A stretch of DNA of 64,000 nt from Desulfatibacillum aliphaticivorans DSM 15576 (GCF_000429905.1 NZ_AUCT01000012.1:139701-203700); one strand, 5' to 3'. Shown: positions 17,439 through 27,030, counted from the stretch's first letter. Notes: a model not told the origin generated them from the sequence alone. Numbers and translations: made by a program.

Positions 17439-18560
17439 TCAGTTGTCTTGAAATAACTCGCTCACGGGCGTGTACTCCATGTCAAAGGCTTCGGCCACGC
17501 CCTTGTAGGTAATCTTTCCGCTGACGACGTTGGCGCCCAAGCGAATTTCCGGATTTTCGCGCACGGCGGCCTCCCAACCCATGGAAGCGATTTCCAGGGC
17601 GTAAGGCAGGGTGGCGTTGGTCAGGGCCAGGGTGGACGTCTTGGCGACCCCGCCCGGCATATTAGCCACGCAGTAATGAACAACGCCTTCTTCGATGTAT
17701 GTGGGATCGCCGTGGGTGGTCGGCCTGGAGGTCTCAAAGCACCCCCCCTGGTCAATAGCCACGTCCACCATAACCGCGCCGGGCTTCATGGTGGCAAGCA
17801 TGTCCCGGGTCACCAGACTGGGCGCCTTGGCGCCGGGAATAAGCACAGCGCCCACAACAACGTCGGCGGCCTGAATCCGCTCCCGGATCGTGGCGGGACT
17901 GGACATGAGCAAGAAGCAATTTTTAGGCATGACGTCGCTCAAATAGCGCAGACGGTCCAGGCTGGTGTCCAGCAAAACCACCCGGGCGCCCAGGCTGCAA
18001 GCCATCTTGGCGGCGTTGGTTCCCACCACCCCGCCTCCTAAAATCAGAACATTCCCGGGATCGACGCCCGGCACGCCGCCCAAAAGGATGCCTTGCCCGC
18101 CCTTGGACATTTCCAAAAACTTGGCGCCCTGCTGGATGGCCATGCGTCCGGCCACCTCGCTCATGGGCGTGAGCAAAGGCAGGGAGCCGTCGGCTTTCTG
18201 GATGGTCTCGTAAGCAATGCACACGGAGCCCGATTTGATCATGGCCTCGGTGAGAACCTGGTCCGCGGCCAGATGCAAATACGTGAACATAATCTGTCCG
18301 GGACGCATGAGGCCGAATTCCGACTTTTGCGGCTCCTTAACATGCATGACCATCTCGGACTTGCTGAAAATCTCCTGGGGCGTATCCACGATTTCCGCGC
18401 CGGCTTCCAAGTACATCTCGTCCGTAAAGCCAGAGGCGGCGCCTGCGGATTTTTCCACCAGAATCGTATGACCGTGCTGAGTCATGACCTCCGCGCCTGC
18501 CGGAGTCATGGAAACACGGTTTTCCTCTACCTTGATTTCCTTTAAAATACCGACGATCAT
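17439..18560 (-). CDS. ald: Alanine dehydrogenase
   Basis: 373 residues, the usual length. It catalyses the reversible NADH-dependent conversion of pyruvate and ammonia to L-alanine in the cytoplasm. K75 (MHVKEPQ) and H96 (YLHLAAD) match the catalytic residues of characterised alanine dehydrogenases, and LILGGGVVGTNAA is the NAD-binding glycine loop. The start overlaps the TetR stop by 4 bp. As first enzyme of the operon it probably regenerates alanine for the class III aminotransferase. Confidence 0.95.
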   Translation of the reverse strand: MIVGILKEIKVEENRVSMTPAGAEVMTQHGHTILVEKSAGAASGFTDEMYLEAGAEIVDTPQEIFSKSEMVMHVKEPQKSEFGLMRPGQIMFTYLHLAADQVLTEAMIKSGSVCIAYETIQKADGSLPLLTPMSEVAGRMAIQQGAKFLEMSKGGQGILLGGVPGVDPGNVLILGGGVVGTNAAKMACSLGARVVLLDTSLDRLRYLSDVMPKNCFLLMSSPATIRERIQAADVVVGAVLIPGAKAPSLVTRDMLATMKPGAVMVDVAIDQGGCFETSRPTTHGDPTYIEEGVVHYCVANMPGGVAKTSTLALTNATLPYALEIASMGWEAAVRENPEIRLGANVVSGKITYKGVAEAFDMEYTPVSELFQDN

Positions 18561-19180
18561 ATCGCCCTCCGCAATCCTTCCCGGCCCTGGCCGAGTAAAA
18601 AGGTTTTGACTATTCGTTTGGCAAGCAAAAGGGACCTTTCCAGAGATACGTCTTCAGGAGACATGTGCCACTGAAGCTCTATGCCTTCGTGCACTGCAAT
18701 AATAAGGGTGGCTATGTCCTGGGTCTCCTGAGGGGACAGTCCGCCTTGGATCGCCAGGTCAGAAAAATATTCAAGAATGGTCTTCCGGAAGCGCCGGAAC
18801 AGCTTGGCCAGGCTATGGCGCACCCGGGGGTTGTTCTTGGCTTCCGCACAGCAATCGTAAAAGAAGCTCGTGGCCTCTTCGTTGATCATGGATGGGGAAA
18901 AGAGAAATTCAGCGGCCTTGTCCAACCGTTCCTGGACGTCATCATACCGGGCCATCTCTTCCAAAAAGCCTTGAAAAAAGCGGTCGGTGTAAAAATCCAC
19001 CATTTCTTCAATCATTTCGTCGCGATCTTTGAAGTAATGATGGAGGGCGCTGGGCTGGACCCCGGCTTCCTTGGCGATGGCGCGCATGGAGGTTTTGGCA
19101 AGGCCCTGGGAAGCCACGCAGCGATAAAAGGCCTGAATAATCTGACTTCGTCTTGTTTGCGCCAGGCTGATTCTTCCCAT
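18557..19180 (-). CDS. TetR-family regulator of the ald-transketolase operon
   Basis: 207 residues with an N-terminal helix-turn-helix (MRAIAKEAGVQPSALHHYF, about residues 28-47) and an unidentified ligand domain. It is the first gene of the operon and overlaps ald by 4 bp. The inverted repeat at 19199-19222, just upstream of its start, is the probable operator, which gives autoregulation and may also touch the divergent kinase gene at 19476. Confidence 0.92.
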   Translation of the reverse strand: MGRISLAQTRRSQIIQAFYRCVASQGLAKTSMRAIAKEAGVQPSALHHYFKDRDEMIEEMVDFYTDRFFQGFLEEMARYDDVQERLDKAAEFLFSPSMINEEATSFFYDCCAEAKNNPRVRHSLAKLFRRFRKTILEYFSDLAIQGGLSPQETQDIATLIIAVHEGIELQWHMSPEDVSLERSLLLAKRIVKTFLLGQGREGLRRAI

Positions 19181-19198
19181 TGGGTCGCCTCCGTAAAA

Positions 19199-19222
19199 TA
19201 GATCGGACGTCTGACCAATCTA
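19199..19222. promoter_or_regulatory. TetR operator palindrome
   Basis: TAGATCGG (19199-19206) and CCAATCTA (19215-19222) form an 8-bp inverted repeat with one mismatch around an 8-bp centre, 18 bp upstream of the TetR start codon. Size and place fit a TetR dimer site. The rest of 19223-19475 shows nothing further. Confidence 0.7.
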
Positions 19223-19475
19223 TATGCGGCCAGGCCCCGTCCTGTCAAGAAAATTCCCCCGCAAAAGACGCAGATTTATTTTTTTTTGCCAAAAAAGCCT
19301 TGGTGCGGTATGCTTGAATATAGTTTAACTATCCGTTTTCAGTATGTTCATTTGTCTGTTAGAACCCTTTTCCGCAGGCAAAGGGCATCCGACCAGGCTT
19401 TAACAGTGTTTGAGAAGATGGCGTTTTCCCGCGCCCCAAAGGGCCGGCAGGCCTATCATAAAGATTGCGTTTAAC

Positions 19476-22124
19476 ATGAATACCCCTCGAACGATCAAGC
19501 TGCCTACATTACTGACGCTTTATCTGGGGCTCTCTATGGGCTTGTTGAGTGTGGGCCTGTTAGTCTGGAGTTATCACACGTCCCACATGGCCCTGGAACA
19601 GCAGATGCTTTCCACGTTCAAGCAACGGCATGTCATAGTCCGGGACGGACTGCATGCCTGCATGCGGGAGGTGACGCTTCACCTGGATGAAATAGGCAGG
19701 GACCGGACCTTTCAGCAAGCGCTCCAGGAACGGGACGAAAACACTTTGCTGGCCCTTATCGAAGCCTTTCCTCACAAGAACGCGGAAAGCGCATTGGATC
19801 TGCTGTTCGTATTGAAGGAGGACGGCGCCATTTTTCTGAACGCCACATCGCCCCTGTTTGGCCTGGAAGACCTCCCCGGCGGGCTGAAGGACCTTTCGAC
19901 GCCGGCGCAAAATGCGAGCGTTTTGGAAGCGTTCCATGTTCAGGGAAAAACCCTATTGGCGTGCGTGGGGTCGGTTAAAATAAAAGATAAAAAAACCGGA
20001 AGGGTTCTGGGCGCCCTCGTCGGCGGCCCTGTCCTTAATAGCAATTTCGGATTCGTGGAGATGATACGCGACAAAGCCCAGGTGATGGACGTGGTTTTGC
20101 TTCACGGCGGCGAGATGGTCGCCTTTTCCAGCACGGTGGACTCCGGCGTAACCCGGACCTTATCCAATATGGGAACAACTTCCGCCCCGTTGGAGTTGCA
20201 CGTGGCCGACGGCATTGTGGCTTCTTACCAGGAGCTTAAAGTAAAGGATTCCGATCTCCCTCTGAAGGTCTGCCTTTCGGATGATGGGATCATCTGGGAC
20301 CGCCTGGCCCAGGCGTTTTTGGGAAAGCTGGCGGTCATGATCATTGCCTGCACGTTGGTAATTCTGCTGAATATTTTTATTTTCCGGCGGATCATCTTCA
20401 AACCCGTCAACGCTATGATGGAGTATTTTCAATCCATCTCTTCCGGCCGGGAGGATCCTGATTTTCGTGAGGGTGGAATTGAAGAGTTTAATATTATAGG
20501 CCGGGCCGCCGGCGACATGGTGAGGAGCTTGCGCATCGCGGACAAAAACCTTGTGGCGTCTGAACGCAAATTCCATGCACTGTTCGACAACTCTTTTCAA
20601 TTCATGGGCCTTCTGGACCGGGAAGGCCGGCTATTGGAAAGCAACCAGGCCTCTCTGGATGCGGTGGGATGCAGGTTGGAGGACGTCCAGGGGAAATTTT
20701 TTTGGGAGACGCCCTGGTGGCGGCATGACTCTTACCAGGCGCAACTGGCTAGGGAGTGCGTTATAAAGGCGGGCGAGGGAAAATTTACAAGAATGGACGC
20801 AACTATCTTGAACTCACAAGACCAAGTGCGTTACATTGATTTTTCCATCAAACCGATCTTTACAAAAGATGGTCAGGTGTCCGTGCTCATCCCTGAAGGA
20901 AGGGATATTACGGAAATACGCGACGCCCAGCAGGCCATGAGGAACCTGCGGCTCCTGTTGCAGAATATTCTGGACTCCATGCCTTCCATCGTCGTCGGTT
21001 TGGATGCGCATAAAAACATTACGCACTGGAATCGTCAGGCGGAATACCATTCGGGGATAAGCGCGGAAAAAGTCAAAGGAAGAAGCCTTGGCGAAACGCT
21101 GCCTGAATTCCCCCTGCTCTCCGACAGCGTGAACAACGCCTTGGAGACGGGAATAATCGTGAAAAACGAGCGGGTTGTCGTGCTGACGGAAAGCAAGGCC
21201 CGGTATTTTGATTGCACGGTTTTTCCGTTGACGGCCAGTGAAATATACGGCGCAGTAGTGAGGCTTGACGAAGTTACGGACCGGGTGAATCTGGAGCAAT
21301 CCATAGTCAACACCGAAAAAATGGCTTCCCTGGGAGGGCTGGCCGCCGGCATGGCTCACGAAATAAACAACCCGCTGGCGGGCATGATTCAGAACGCCCA
21401 GGTCATATCCAACAGGCTCTCGACCAAGCTGCCGCAAAATCACGCCGCGGCCGAAGCGTGCGGGACGAGCATGGAAGCCATTCAGCAGTATATGGATAAA
21501 CGGGGCGTGTTGCGGATGTTCGCCTCCCTGATGAAGTCGGGAGGCCAGGCCGCGCGCATTATAGACAATATTTTAATGTTCGCGCGGGACAAAGCCTCCA
21601 TTTATAAGCCCCACGACCTGAGCGATCTAATGGACAGGTCCATAAAACTCGCCGCCGCTGATTTTAGGGTGAAAACGCATATTGATTTGAAAAAAGTCAA
21701 GATTTTCCGGGATTTCGCGGAAGGCTGCACACCGGTTCCATGCGATCCGGGGGGGATGCAGCTTGTTTTCTTGAATTTGATAAAAAATGCGGCCCAGGCC
21801 ATAGCCGACAGTCCAACCGCGCGCACGAGCGGAGTCATCCGCTTAAAACTGGCCAAAGAAACGGATATGGTGCGCATTGAAATTGAGGACAATGGGATTG
21901 GGATGACCGAAGAGTTGCAAAAAAGGGTTTTTGAGCCTTTTTTTACAACCAGGCCGACAGGAAGGGGAACGGGGCTCGGGTTGTCGGTTTCATTTTTTGT
22001 GGTAACGGAAGACCATGGCGGAGACCTGACCCTGGCGTCCCAGCCAGGCAAAGGAACCGTCATTACCATGCGTTTGCCTCTTGCCGGCAAAGCGGCCTTA
22101 CCCATTGTAGACGCAGGGGGGTGA
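19476..22124 (+). CDS. Membrane sensor histidine kinase (HAMP-PAS-PAS-HisKA-HATPase)
   Basis: 882 residues from ATG 19476. TM1 is near residues 10-32, an extracytoplasmic sensor domain of about 250 residues follows, then TM2 (LAVMIIACTLVILLNIFIF), a HAMP linker, two PAS domains, a HisKA box with H628 (GMAHEINNPL) and a HATPase (DNGIGM, GRGTGLGLSV). About 60 residues between the H-box and the N-box region form an insert (around YMDKRGVLRMF). It sits 3 bp before a single-domain response regulator and in line with a hybrid kinase, so the three probably form one phosphorelay. Ligand unknown. The start has only a weak RBS. Confidence 0.92.
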   Translation: MNTPRTIKLPTLLTLYLGLSMGLLSVGLLVWSYHTSHMALEQQMLSTFKQRHVIVRDGLHACMREVTLHLDEIGRDRTFQQALQERDENTLLALIEAFPHKNAESALDLLFVLKEDGAIFLNATSPLFGLEDLPGGLKDLSTPAQNASVLEAFHVQGKTLLACVGSVKIKDKKTGRVLGALVGGPVLNSNFGFVEMIRDKAQVMDVVLLHGGEMVAFSSTVDSGVTRTLSNMGTTSAPLELHVADGIVASYQELKVKDSDLPLKVCLSDDGIIWDRLAQAFLGKLAVMIIACTLVILLNIFIFRRIIFKPVNAMMEYFQSISSGREDPDFREGGIEEFNIIGRAAGDMVRSLRIADKNLVASERKFHALFDNSFQFMGLLDREGRLLESNQASLDAVGCRLEDVQGKFFWETPWWRHDSYQAQLARECVIKAGEGKFTRMDATILNSQDQVRYIDFSIKPIFTKDGQVSVLIPEGRDITEIRDAQQAMRNLRLLLQNILDSMPSIVVGLDAHKNITHWNRQAEYHSGISAEKVKGRSLGETLPEFPLLSDSVNNALETGIIVKNERVVVLTESKARYFDCTVFPLTASEIYGAVVRLDEVTDRVNLEQSIVNTEKMASLGGLAAGMAHEINNPLAGMIQNAQVISNRLSTKLPQNHAAAEACGTSMEAIQQYMDKRGVLRMFASLMKSGGQAARIIDNILMFARDKASIYKPHDLSDLMDRSIKLAAADFRVKTHIDLKKVKIFRDFAEGCTPVPCDPGGMQLVFLNLIKNAAQAIADSPTARTSGVIRLKLAKETDMVRIEIEDNGIGMTEELQKRVFEPFFTTRPTGRGTGLGLSVSFFVVTEDHGGDLTLASQPGKGTVITMRLPLAGKAALPIVDAGG

Positions 22125-22127
22125 TGA

Positions 22128-22514
22128 ATGGCATTGGAATGGACTGTTATAATCGTGGATGACGAAGGCCCAATAAGATCCAGTCTGGCGGATTTTTTAG
22201 AGGACGACGGGTTTATAACCATCCAGGCGGACAGCGCCGAAGAAGGTTTGAGCGTCGTAAAAAACAACCCGGAAATAAACGCCGCCGTGGTGGACATCAG
22301 ACTGCCCGGGGAAGACGGCAACGCGTTTATCCTGCAGGCTCACGCCATTCGGCCTGACATGAAGTTTATTATCTACACCGGATCAACGGATTACAGCCTG
22401 CCCGCATCAGTCAGGAAAGCAGGGGTGGACCCCGCGCAAGTGCTACACAAGCCTTTGCAGGACATCGCCACGCTGACCGCGGCTATACGCCGGGCATTGG
22501 GGGAAACAGATTGA
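22128..22514 (+). CDS. Single-domain response regulator
   Basis: 128 residues, one receiver domain and no output domain. IIVDDEGP is the acidic pocket, D56 (VVDIRLPG) the phospho-acceptor and HKPL holds the conserved lysine. It probably shuttles phosphate between the membrane kinase upstream and the hybrid kinase downstream, whose TTG start overlaps its stop. Confidence 0.92.
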   Translation: MALEWTVIIVDDEGPIRSSLADFLEDDGFITIQADSAEEGLSVVKNNPEINAAVVDIRLPGEDGNAFILQAHAIRPDMKFIIYTGSTDYSLPASVRKAGVDPAQVLHKPLQDIATLTAAIRRALGETD

Positions 22515-25009
22515 ATACAATAATCTCTGACGAGCCAATAACAATCTTAACCATAGATGATGAAGAAGCTATACGCCAGAGTTTTGCAGCCTTCCTTGAG
22601 GACTTTGGGTATGAGGTTTTAAGTGCGCCCAACGGAAAGGTCGGACTGGAAATCTTCAAGGAAAAAAAGCCGCATCTTATTCTTGTTGACTTAAGGATGC
22701 CCGAGGTGGACGGCCTCGAGGTTCTGTCCTCCGTGACCCAGGCGTCCCCGGAAACTCCCATTATTGTGGTTTCCGGCACCGGCGTCATTGCCGACGCCGT
22801 GGAGGCTCTGCACCTTGGCGCATGGGACTATATTTTAAAGCCCATTAAAAATCTCAGCATCCTGCTCCACTCCATAGAAAAAGCCCTGGAGCGGAGGCGG
22901 CTGATTAAGGAAAACCGGGAATACCAGGAGCACCTGGAATTTCTGGTGGACAGCCGCTCAAAGAAAATCCTGGAATACAGCAATCGCCTTAAACACATTG
23001 CTGACAAAACCCGCCAGTTCACCATCAAGCAAAGCATCGAAGACCTGGCACCCACGATCTTAAAAACCCTGTCGGAAAACATTGGAGTTGCGGGAGGCTC
23101 CTTGTTTTTGCGCAACGGACAAGGGCTCGAGTTGATCTACGCCCTGGACCCCGGGCACCAAAAACGGGTCATCCCCCTGCCTCCTCCGCCCCGCTCCGTC
23201 ACCGCCCATTTGTTTGAACAAAAGAAAGCGTTCATCGTTCCGGACATCCATACGGACGAACGCTTCGCCTCTTCCGGGTGGAGCGGATACAGGAACGGAT
23301 CCTTGATGGCCCTGCCTCTCCGGGACTCGGAGGGAGAAATCCAGGGCGTGGTCACCCTGCACAACAAGCTCAAACCTCCTTTTACGGAACAGGACTTGGA
23401 ATTGGCGGATATCATCGCCTCCCATAGCATGGAAGCCATCCGGAACATCAATTCCAACATGGCGCTTCGGGAAAGCGAACAGCGATTCCGGGAAGTTGTG
23501 GAGCTTTCCCCCTACCCCATAGCCATTGTGGGGCCGGATAGAAAGCACACGCTGCTTAACGACAAGTTTACGGAGCTTTTCGGGTATACCATGGAGGACG
23601 TTCCCACCATGGATGCCTGGTGGGAGAAGGCCTATCCGGACCCGGAATTCCGGGCGGCGGTGAAGAAGCATTGGCAAATGACTATGAACGGAGTGGCTAT
23701 TCCTGAAGACGATCCCATCCTACAGGATCGCAAAGTGATCTGCAAGGACGGAAGCGCCAGAACAGTGGAAAGCAAAATCATCCCGATCGGTGAAAGCAAC
23801 CTGATCGTGATGAACGACATCACGGACCGAAAACGCGCGGAAAACGACCGCAACAAGCTGGAGATCCAACTGAGGCAGGCCCAGAAGATGGAGGCGATCG
23901 GCACTCTGGCCGGGGGCATCGCCCACGACTTCAACAATATTCTGTCGCCCATTATCGGCTATACCGAAATGGCCATGGTGGAAGTTGCGGAAAACAGCAC
24001 CATGGAGCGAAACCTCAACGAGGTCATGAAAGCTGCTGAACGCGCCAAGGAACTGGTCTTTCAGATTTTGACCTTCAGCCGCCAGACGGAAATAGAAAAG
24101 AAGCCGGTCCAGGCCCAGTTAGTCATTCGGGAGGCCTTGAAGCTCCTCAGGTCGTCCATTCCCGCCTCCATTCAGTTTGAAAAGAAAATCAATAAGGAAT
24201 GCGGCCCCGTCCTGGCGGACCCGACTCAAATCCATCAACTGCTCATGAACTTGTGCACCAACGCCTACCACGCCATGGGCGAGTCGGGAGGCGTGCTGAC
24301 CGTGGAATTTGACGAAGCCGTTGTTTTAAATGACGGCGACCCCGCCACAATCAACCTCAAGCCGGGTAAATACGTGCGCCTGACCATCTCAGACACCGGG
24401 CAAGGCATGACCCAGGCTGTACAGGAAAAGATTTTCGACCCCTACTTTACGACCAAGGCCCAGGGAAAAGGCACCGGCCTGGGGCTTGCCGTGGTTCACG
24501 GAATCGTTAAAAGCATGGAGGGGGACATCCGGGTGGACAGCAAGCCGGGGCAAGGCGCCTCGTTCATCATCTATCTGCCCCAGGTTGAATCCATTGTGCA
24601 AAGCGCGGCGCCCCGGTCCAGCGCCTCATTGCCCTGCGGCGATGAAAAGATTTTGTTCGTGGATGACGAAGGCCCGGTAGCCCTGATGGGCAAGCAAATG
24701 CTTGAAAGGCTGGGTTACACCGTCACCGTGGAGACTTCCAGCATCGCGGCCCTGGAAATTTTCAAGGCTCAGCCCCATAATTTCGACCTTGTGGTTACCG
24801 ATATGAGCATGCCGCTCATGACAGGCGACGTCTTCGCCCGAAAAATTCTGGAAACCAGGCCCAACATGCCCATTGTCCTGTGCACGGGCTTCTCGGAAGT
24901 CGTTACCCAGGAGAACGCACAAGCCATGGGAATTTCCGAATACATCATGAAGCCCATGGTCATGAGCGAAATCGCCAACACGGTGCGCAAGGTGTTGGAC
25001 GGCTTGTAA
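22511..25009 (+). CDS. Cytoplasmic hybrid histidine kinase (REC-GAF-PAS-HisKA-HATPase-REC)
   Basis: 832 residues from a TTG codon that overlaps the previous TGA. Domains in order: receiver with D60 (VDLRMPE), coiled region, GAF (about 190-320), PAS (about 335-450), HisKA with H472 (GGIAHDFNNIL), HATPase (DTGQGM, GKGTGLGLAV) and a second receiver with D764 (VTDMSMPL). There is no membrane segment. The N-terminal receiver is a likely input from the upstream kinase pair. A strong terminator closes the operon. The output target is not visible. Confidence 0.92.
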   Translation: MNTIISDEPITILTIDDEEAIRQSFAAFLEDFGYEVLSAPNGKVGLEIFKEKKPHLILVDLRMPEVDGLEVLSSVTQASPETPIIVVSGTGVIADAVEALHLGAWDYILKPIKNLSILLHSIEKALERRRLIKENREYQEHLEFLVDSRSKKILEYSNRLKHIADKTRQFTIKQSIEDLAPTILKTLSENIGVAGGSLFLRNGQGLELIYALDPGHQKRVIPLPPPPRSVTAHLFEQKKAFIVPDIHTDERFASSGWSGYRNGSLMALPLRDSEGEIQGVVTLHNKLKPPFTEQDLELADIIASHSMEAIRNINSNMALRESEQRFREVVELSPYPIAIVGPDRKHTLLNDKFTELFGYTMEDVPTMDAWWEKAYPDPEFRAAVKKHWQMTMNGVAIPEDDPILQDRKVICKDGSARTVESKIIPIGESNLIVMNDITDRKRAENDRNKLEIQLRQAQKMEAIGTLAGGIAHDFNNILSPIIGYTEMAMVEVAENSTMERNLNEVMKAAERAKELVFQILTFSRQTEIEKKPVQAQLVIREALKLLRSSIPASIQFEKKINKECGPVLADPTQIHQLLMNLCTNAYHAMGESGGVLTVEFDEAVVLNDGDPATINLKPGKYVRLTISDTGQGMTQAVQEKIFDPYFTTKAQGKGTGLGLAVVHGIVKSMEGDIRVDSKPGQGASFIIYLPQVESIVQSAAPRSSASLPCGDEKILFVDDEGPVALMGKQMLERLGYTVTVETSSIAALEIFKAQPHNFDLVVTDMSMPLMTGDVFARKILETRPNMPIVLCTGFSEVVTQENAQAMGISEYIMKPMVMSEIANTVRKVLDGL

Positions 25010-25044
25010 AAAACCGCCGGACGGTTGATAAATTCTTCAAAAAA

Positions 25045-25077
25045 GCGGGAAGCCCCCAACGGCTTCCCGCTTTTTTA
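25045..25077. terminator. Bidirectional terminator
   Basis: GCGGGAAGCC (25045-25054) pairs perfectly with GGCTTCCCGC (25061-25070), with A/T runs on both sides. It serves the converging kinase operon and the OYE gene. Confidence 0.92.
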
Positions 25078-25087
25078 TTGACTGCCT

Positions 25088-26326
25088 TTAGGCCCGGCGC
25101 TTTTTAAAGGCGTTTCGGCCCAGCTGCCCGGCCATATGCAAAATGGTCAGCCAGGGGTTGTAATTGGGATCGGGCGCCTTGCCCTTGCCCATGAGCGCCA
25201 ACTGGCTTTCGTACCAGGTAAGGTCCAGCATGGCCGCACGATTGACGGCTTTGACGCCCGTGTCCGGCCGTTTCAATTCCACGCTAAAGCCGGGGTCGGC
25301 CATGAGTTTATTGGGCATGTCCGGGTATAAGGCCAAAGGCCTGGCCAGGCCGATCATGTCGGTATGGCCTTCTTTCAGCGCGCCGTTCATGGCCGGGGCG
25401 GACCGGAACCCGCCGGTTACGCCAAGGGGCAGGTTTACGGTTTCCCGCACCTTTTGGGCGTAATCCAAAAAGTAGGCTTCCCTGGCGATGGTGCTGGCCC
25501 TGGCGGCGCCCATCATGGCCGGGCGTTCGTAGGTTCCGCCGGAAATCTCCACCATGTCGATGCCTTCTTTTTCCAGGACCCGAACCACGTTCATGGATTC
25601 TTCCTCGGAAAACCCGTCCTTTTGAAAATCCGCGGAGTTCAACTTGATGCCCACCGGGAAGTCCTTCCCCACCCTGGCCCGAATGGCCCGGTACACCTCA
25701 ACCACGAACCGCAGGCGGTTTTCCGGGGATCCGCCCCAGTCGTCCGTGCGCTGGTTGTGCCGGGGGGACAAAAACTGGCTGACAAGGTAGCCGTGGGCGC
25801 CGTGAATCTGCACCCCGGTGAATCCCGCTTCCTTGGCCAAAGCCGCCGACACGGCGAATCGTTCGATTATGTCCCGAATCTCTCCCAAGGTAAGCGCCCG
25901 GGGAGGATTAAACGATTTTTCCAGCCCGTATCCCAGGGGTATGGCCGAAGGCGCTACGGGCCGGGCGGCCAAAAATTTGGGAATCTGCTTGCCCGGATGG
26001 TTAAGCTGCATCCAAAGCTGGGTTCCGTTAAGGGTTCCGGCCCGGGCCCATGCCTTGAAAGCCTCCATGTCCCGATCGTCCTCCAGAGCCACATTAAAAG
26101 GCTCGCCCAAGGCCCGCCGGTCGATCATAACGTTGCCGGTGATCAAAAGGCCCGTGCCTCCCCTGGCCCAGGTTTCGTACAACACGGGCAATGCCTTGGT
26201 CGGGGCGTTGGAGGCGTCGCCCAATTGCTCGCTCATGGCGCTTTTGTACAGCCTGTTTTTTACGGCCGCCTTGCCCCCTATGTCTATGGGGGAGGAAACA
26301 TCTATATTATTTTTTGTGTTTTCCAT
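25088..26326 (-). CDS. NADH:flavin oxidoreductase, Old Yellow Enzyme family
   Basis: 412 residues forming a single TIM-barrel domain. VQIHGAHGYLVSQFLSP and RTDDWGGSPENRLRF are the diagnostic FMN-site and active-site loops; WMQLNHPGKQ is the usual substrate/FMN strand. It lacks the Fe-S and NAD(P)-binding C-terminal half of 2,4-dienoyl-CoA reductase, so it is a short OYE-type enoate or dienoate reductase. It stands alone between a terminator and a long non-coding stretch. Substrate unknown. Confidence 0.9.
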   Translation of the reverse strand: MENTKNNIDVSSPIDIGGKAAVKNRLYKSAMSEQLGDASNAPTKALPVLYETWARGGTGLLITGNVMIDRRALGEPFNVALEDDRDMEAFKAWARAGTLNGTQLWMQLNHPGKQIPKFLAARPVAPSAIPLGYGLEKSFNPPRALTLGEIRDIIERFAVSAALAKEAGFTGVQIHGAHGYLVSQFLSPRHNQRTDDWGGSPENRLRFVVEVYRAIRARVGKDFPVGIKLNSADFQKDGFSEEESMNVVRVLEKEGIDMVEISGGTYERPAMMGAARASTIAREAYFLDYAQKVRETVNLPLGVTGGFRSAPAMNGALKEGHTDMIGLARPLALYPDMPNKLMADPGFSVELKRPDTGVKAVNRAAMLDLTWYESQLALMGKGKAPDPNYNPWLTILHMAGQLGRNAFKKRRA

Positions 26327-26508
26327 AACGCGTCCTTTCGTTTGAATGGAAGGCTTTTTTTATGATCCAAAACCATAAGGACTGATAAACAAATATAATC
26401 CTTAATAGCGGAATGACAAACTTTAGAAATCGGAGAAGTGGATTGTGTAATAAATGACGGCTTGAAAATTTTTTTATATATCGCCCACCCTCCGAAACGA
26501 CAATACAA

Positions 26509-26628
26509 CCAAGGGGAGGGATCGTCCGGACGCCGGTGGGGTGGCTCTGCGTCCAGGCCGGAGAAAACTACCTGGGCTGGGTCATGGCGGATTACGTCTC
26601 CTTTGTGGAGGACTTGCCCAAGGGTTAA
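26509..26628 (+). pseudogene. Remnant of an SH3-like domain protein
   Basis: One frame reads GWLCVQAGENYLGWVMADYV and stops shortly after at 26626, which is the C-terminal half of a bacterial SH3 domain of the type found intact at the end of the 29864 gene (GWVYVRISGENFGWVSTAYV). No start codon or upstream domain is present. It is therefore a decayed or truncated copy. Confidence 0.6.
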
Positions 26629-26664
26629 AAACCGGATAGTTCACGGTTCTATCATGCCAAACTC

Positions 26665-26698
26665 AATCAGCCGTCCAATTTGGGCGGCTGATTTTTTT
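26665..26698 (+). terminator. Terminator of the decayed SH3 gene
   Basis: AATCAGCCG (26665-26673) pairs with CGGCTGATT (26685-26693), then a T run. It lies 37 bp after the fragment's stop codon, so the original 3' end is intact. Confidence 0.85.
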
Positions 26699-26739
26699 AT
26701 AGCCTCCGGATATCCGGTTGCGGGATATTCTGAAAAACG

Positions 26740-27030
26740 GATCGCCCTTGCAGTCATAACAATCTTCAAGAAAGGAAGAGGAAAATGAGGATGGAAACCC
26801 ATTTGTTGGGTTTCGCATCATTTTTTTTTTGACTTCGAGCAACGCCCTGAAACAGAGCAAATAATCTCCAGAAAAATGCCCTTGACAGCTCTACCCAACC
26901 TACTAATTTTCAAGCAAAATCGTAGGTTGGGTAGAGCATTGATCCCGGTTTTGGAAGCCCAAAAAATATGCATCTTCCCAGGAGTTTTTAGAATTGTCTC
27001 CCTGCAGCGAAACCCAACAAAACAAAAACG
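26740..27030. repeat. Non-coding interspersed repeat with a 16-bp inverted repeat
   Basis: GCTCTACCCAACCTAC (26888-26903) and GTAGGTTGGGTAGAGC (26922-26937) are perfect inverted arms. CATTTGTTGGGTTTCGC upstream (about 26803) and GCGAAACCCAACA downstream (about 27007) are further inverted pieces. The same blocks, including CGGATCGCCCTTGC, occur in the same order near 63600-63770. No coding potential. Confidence 0.7.
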
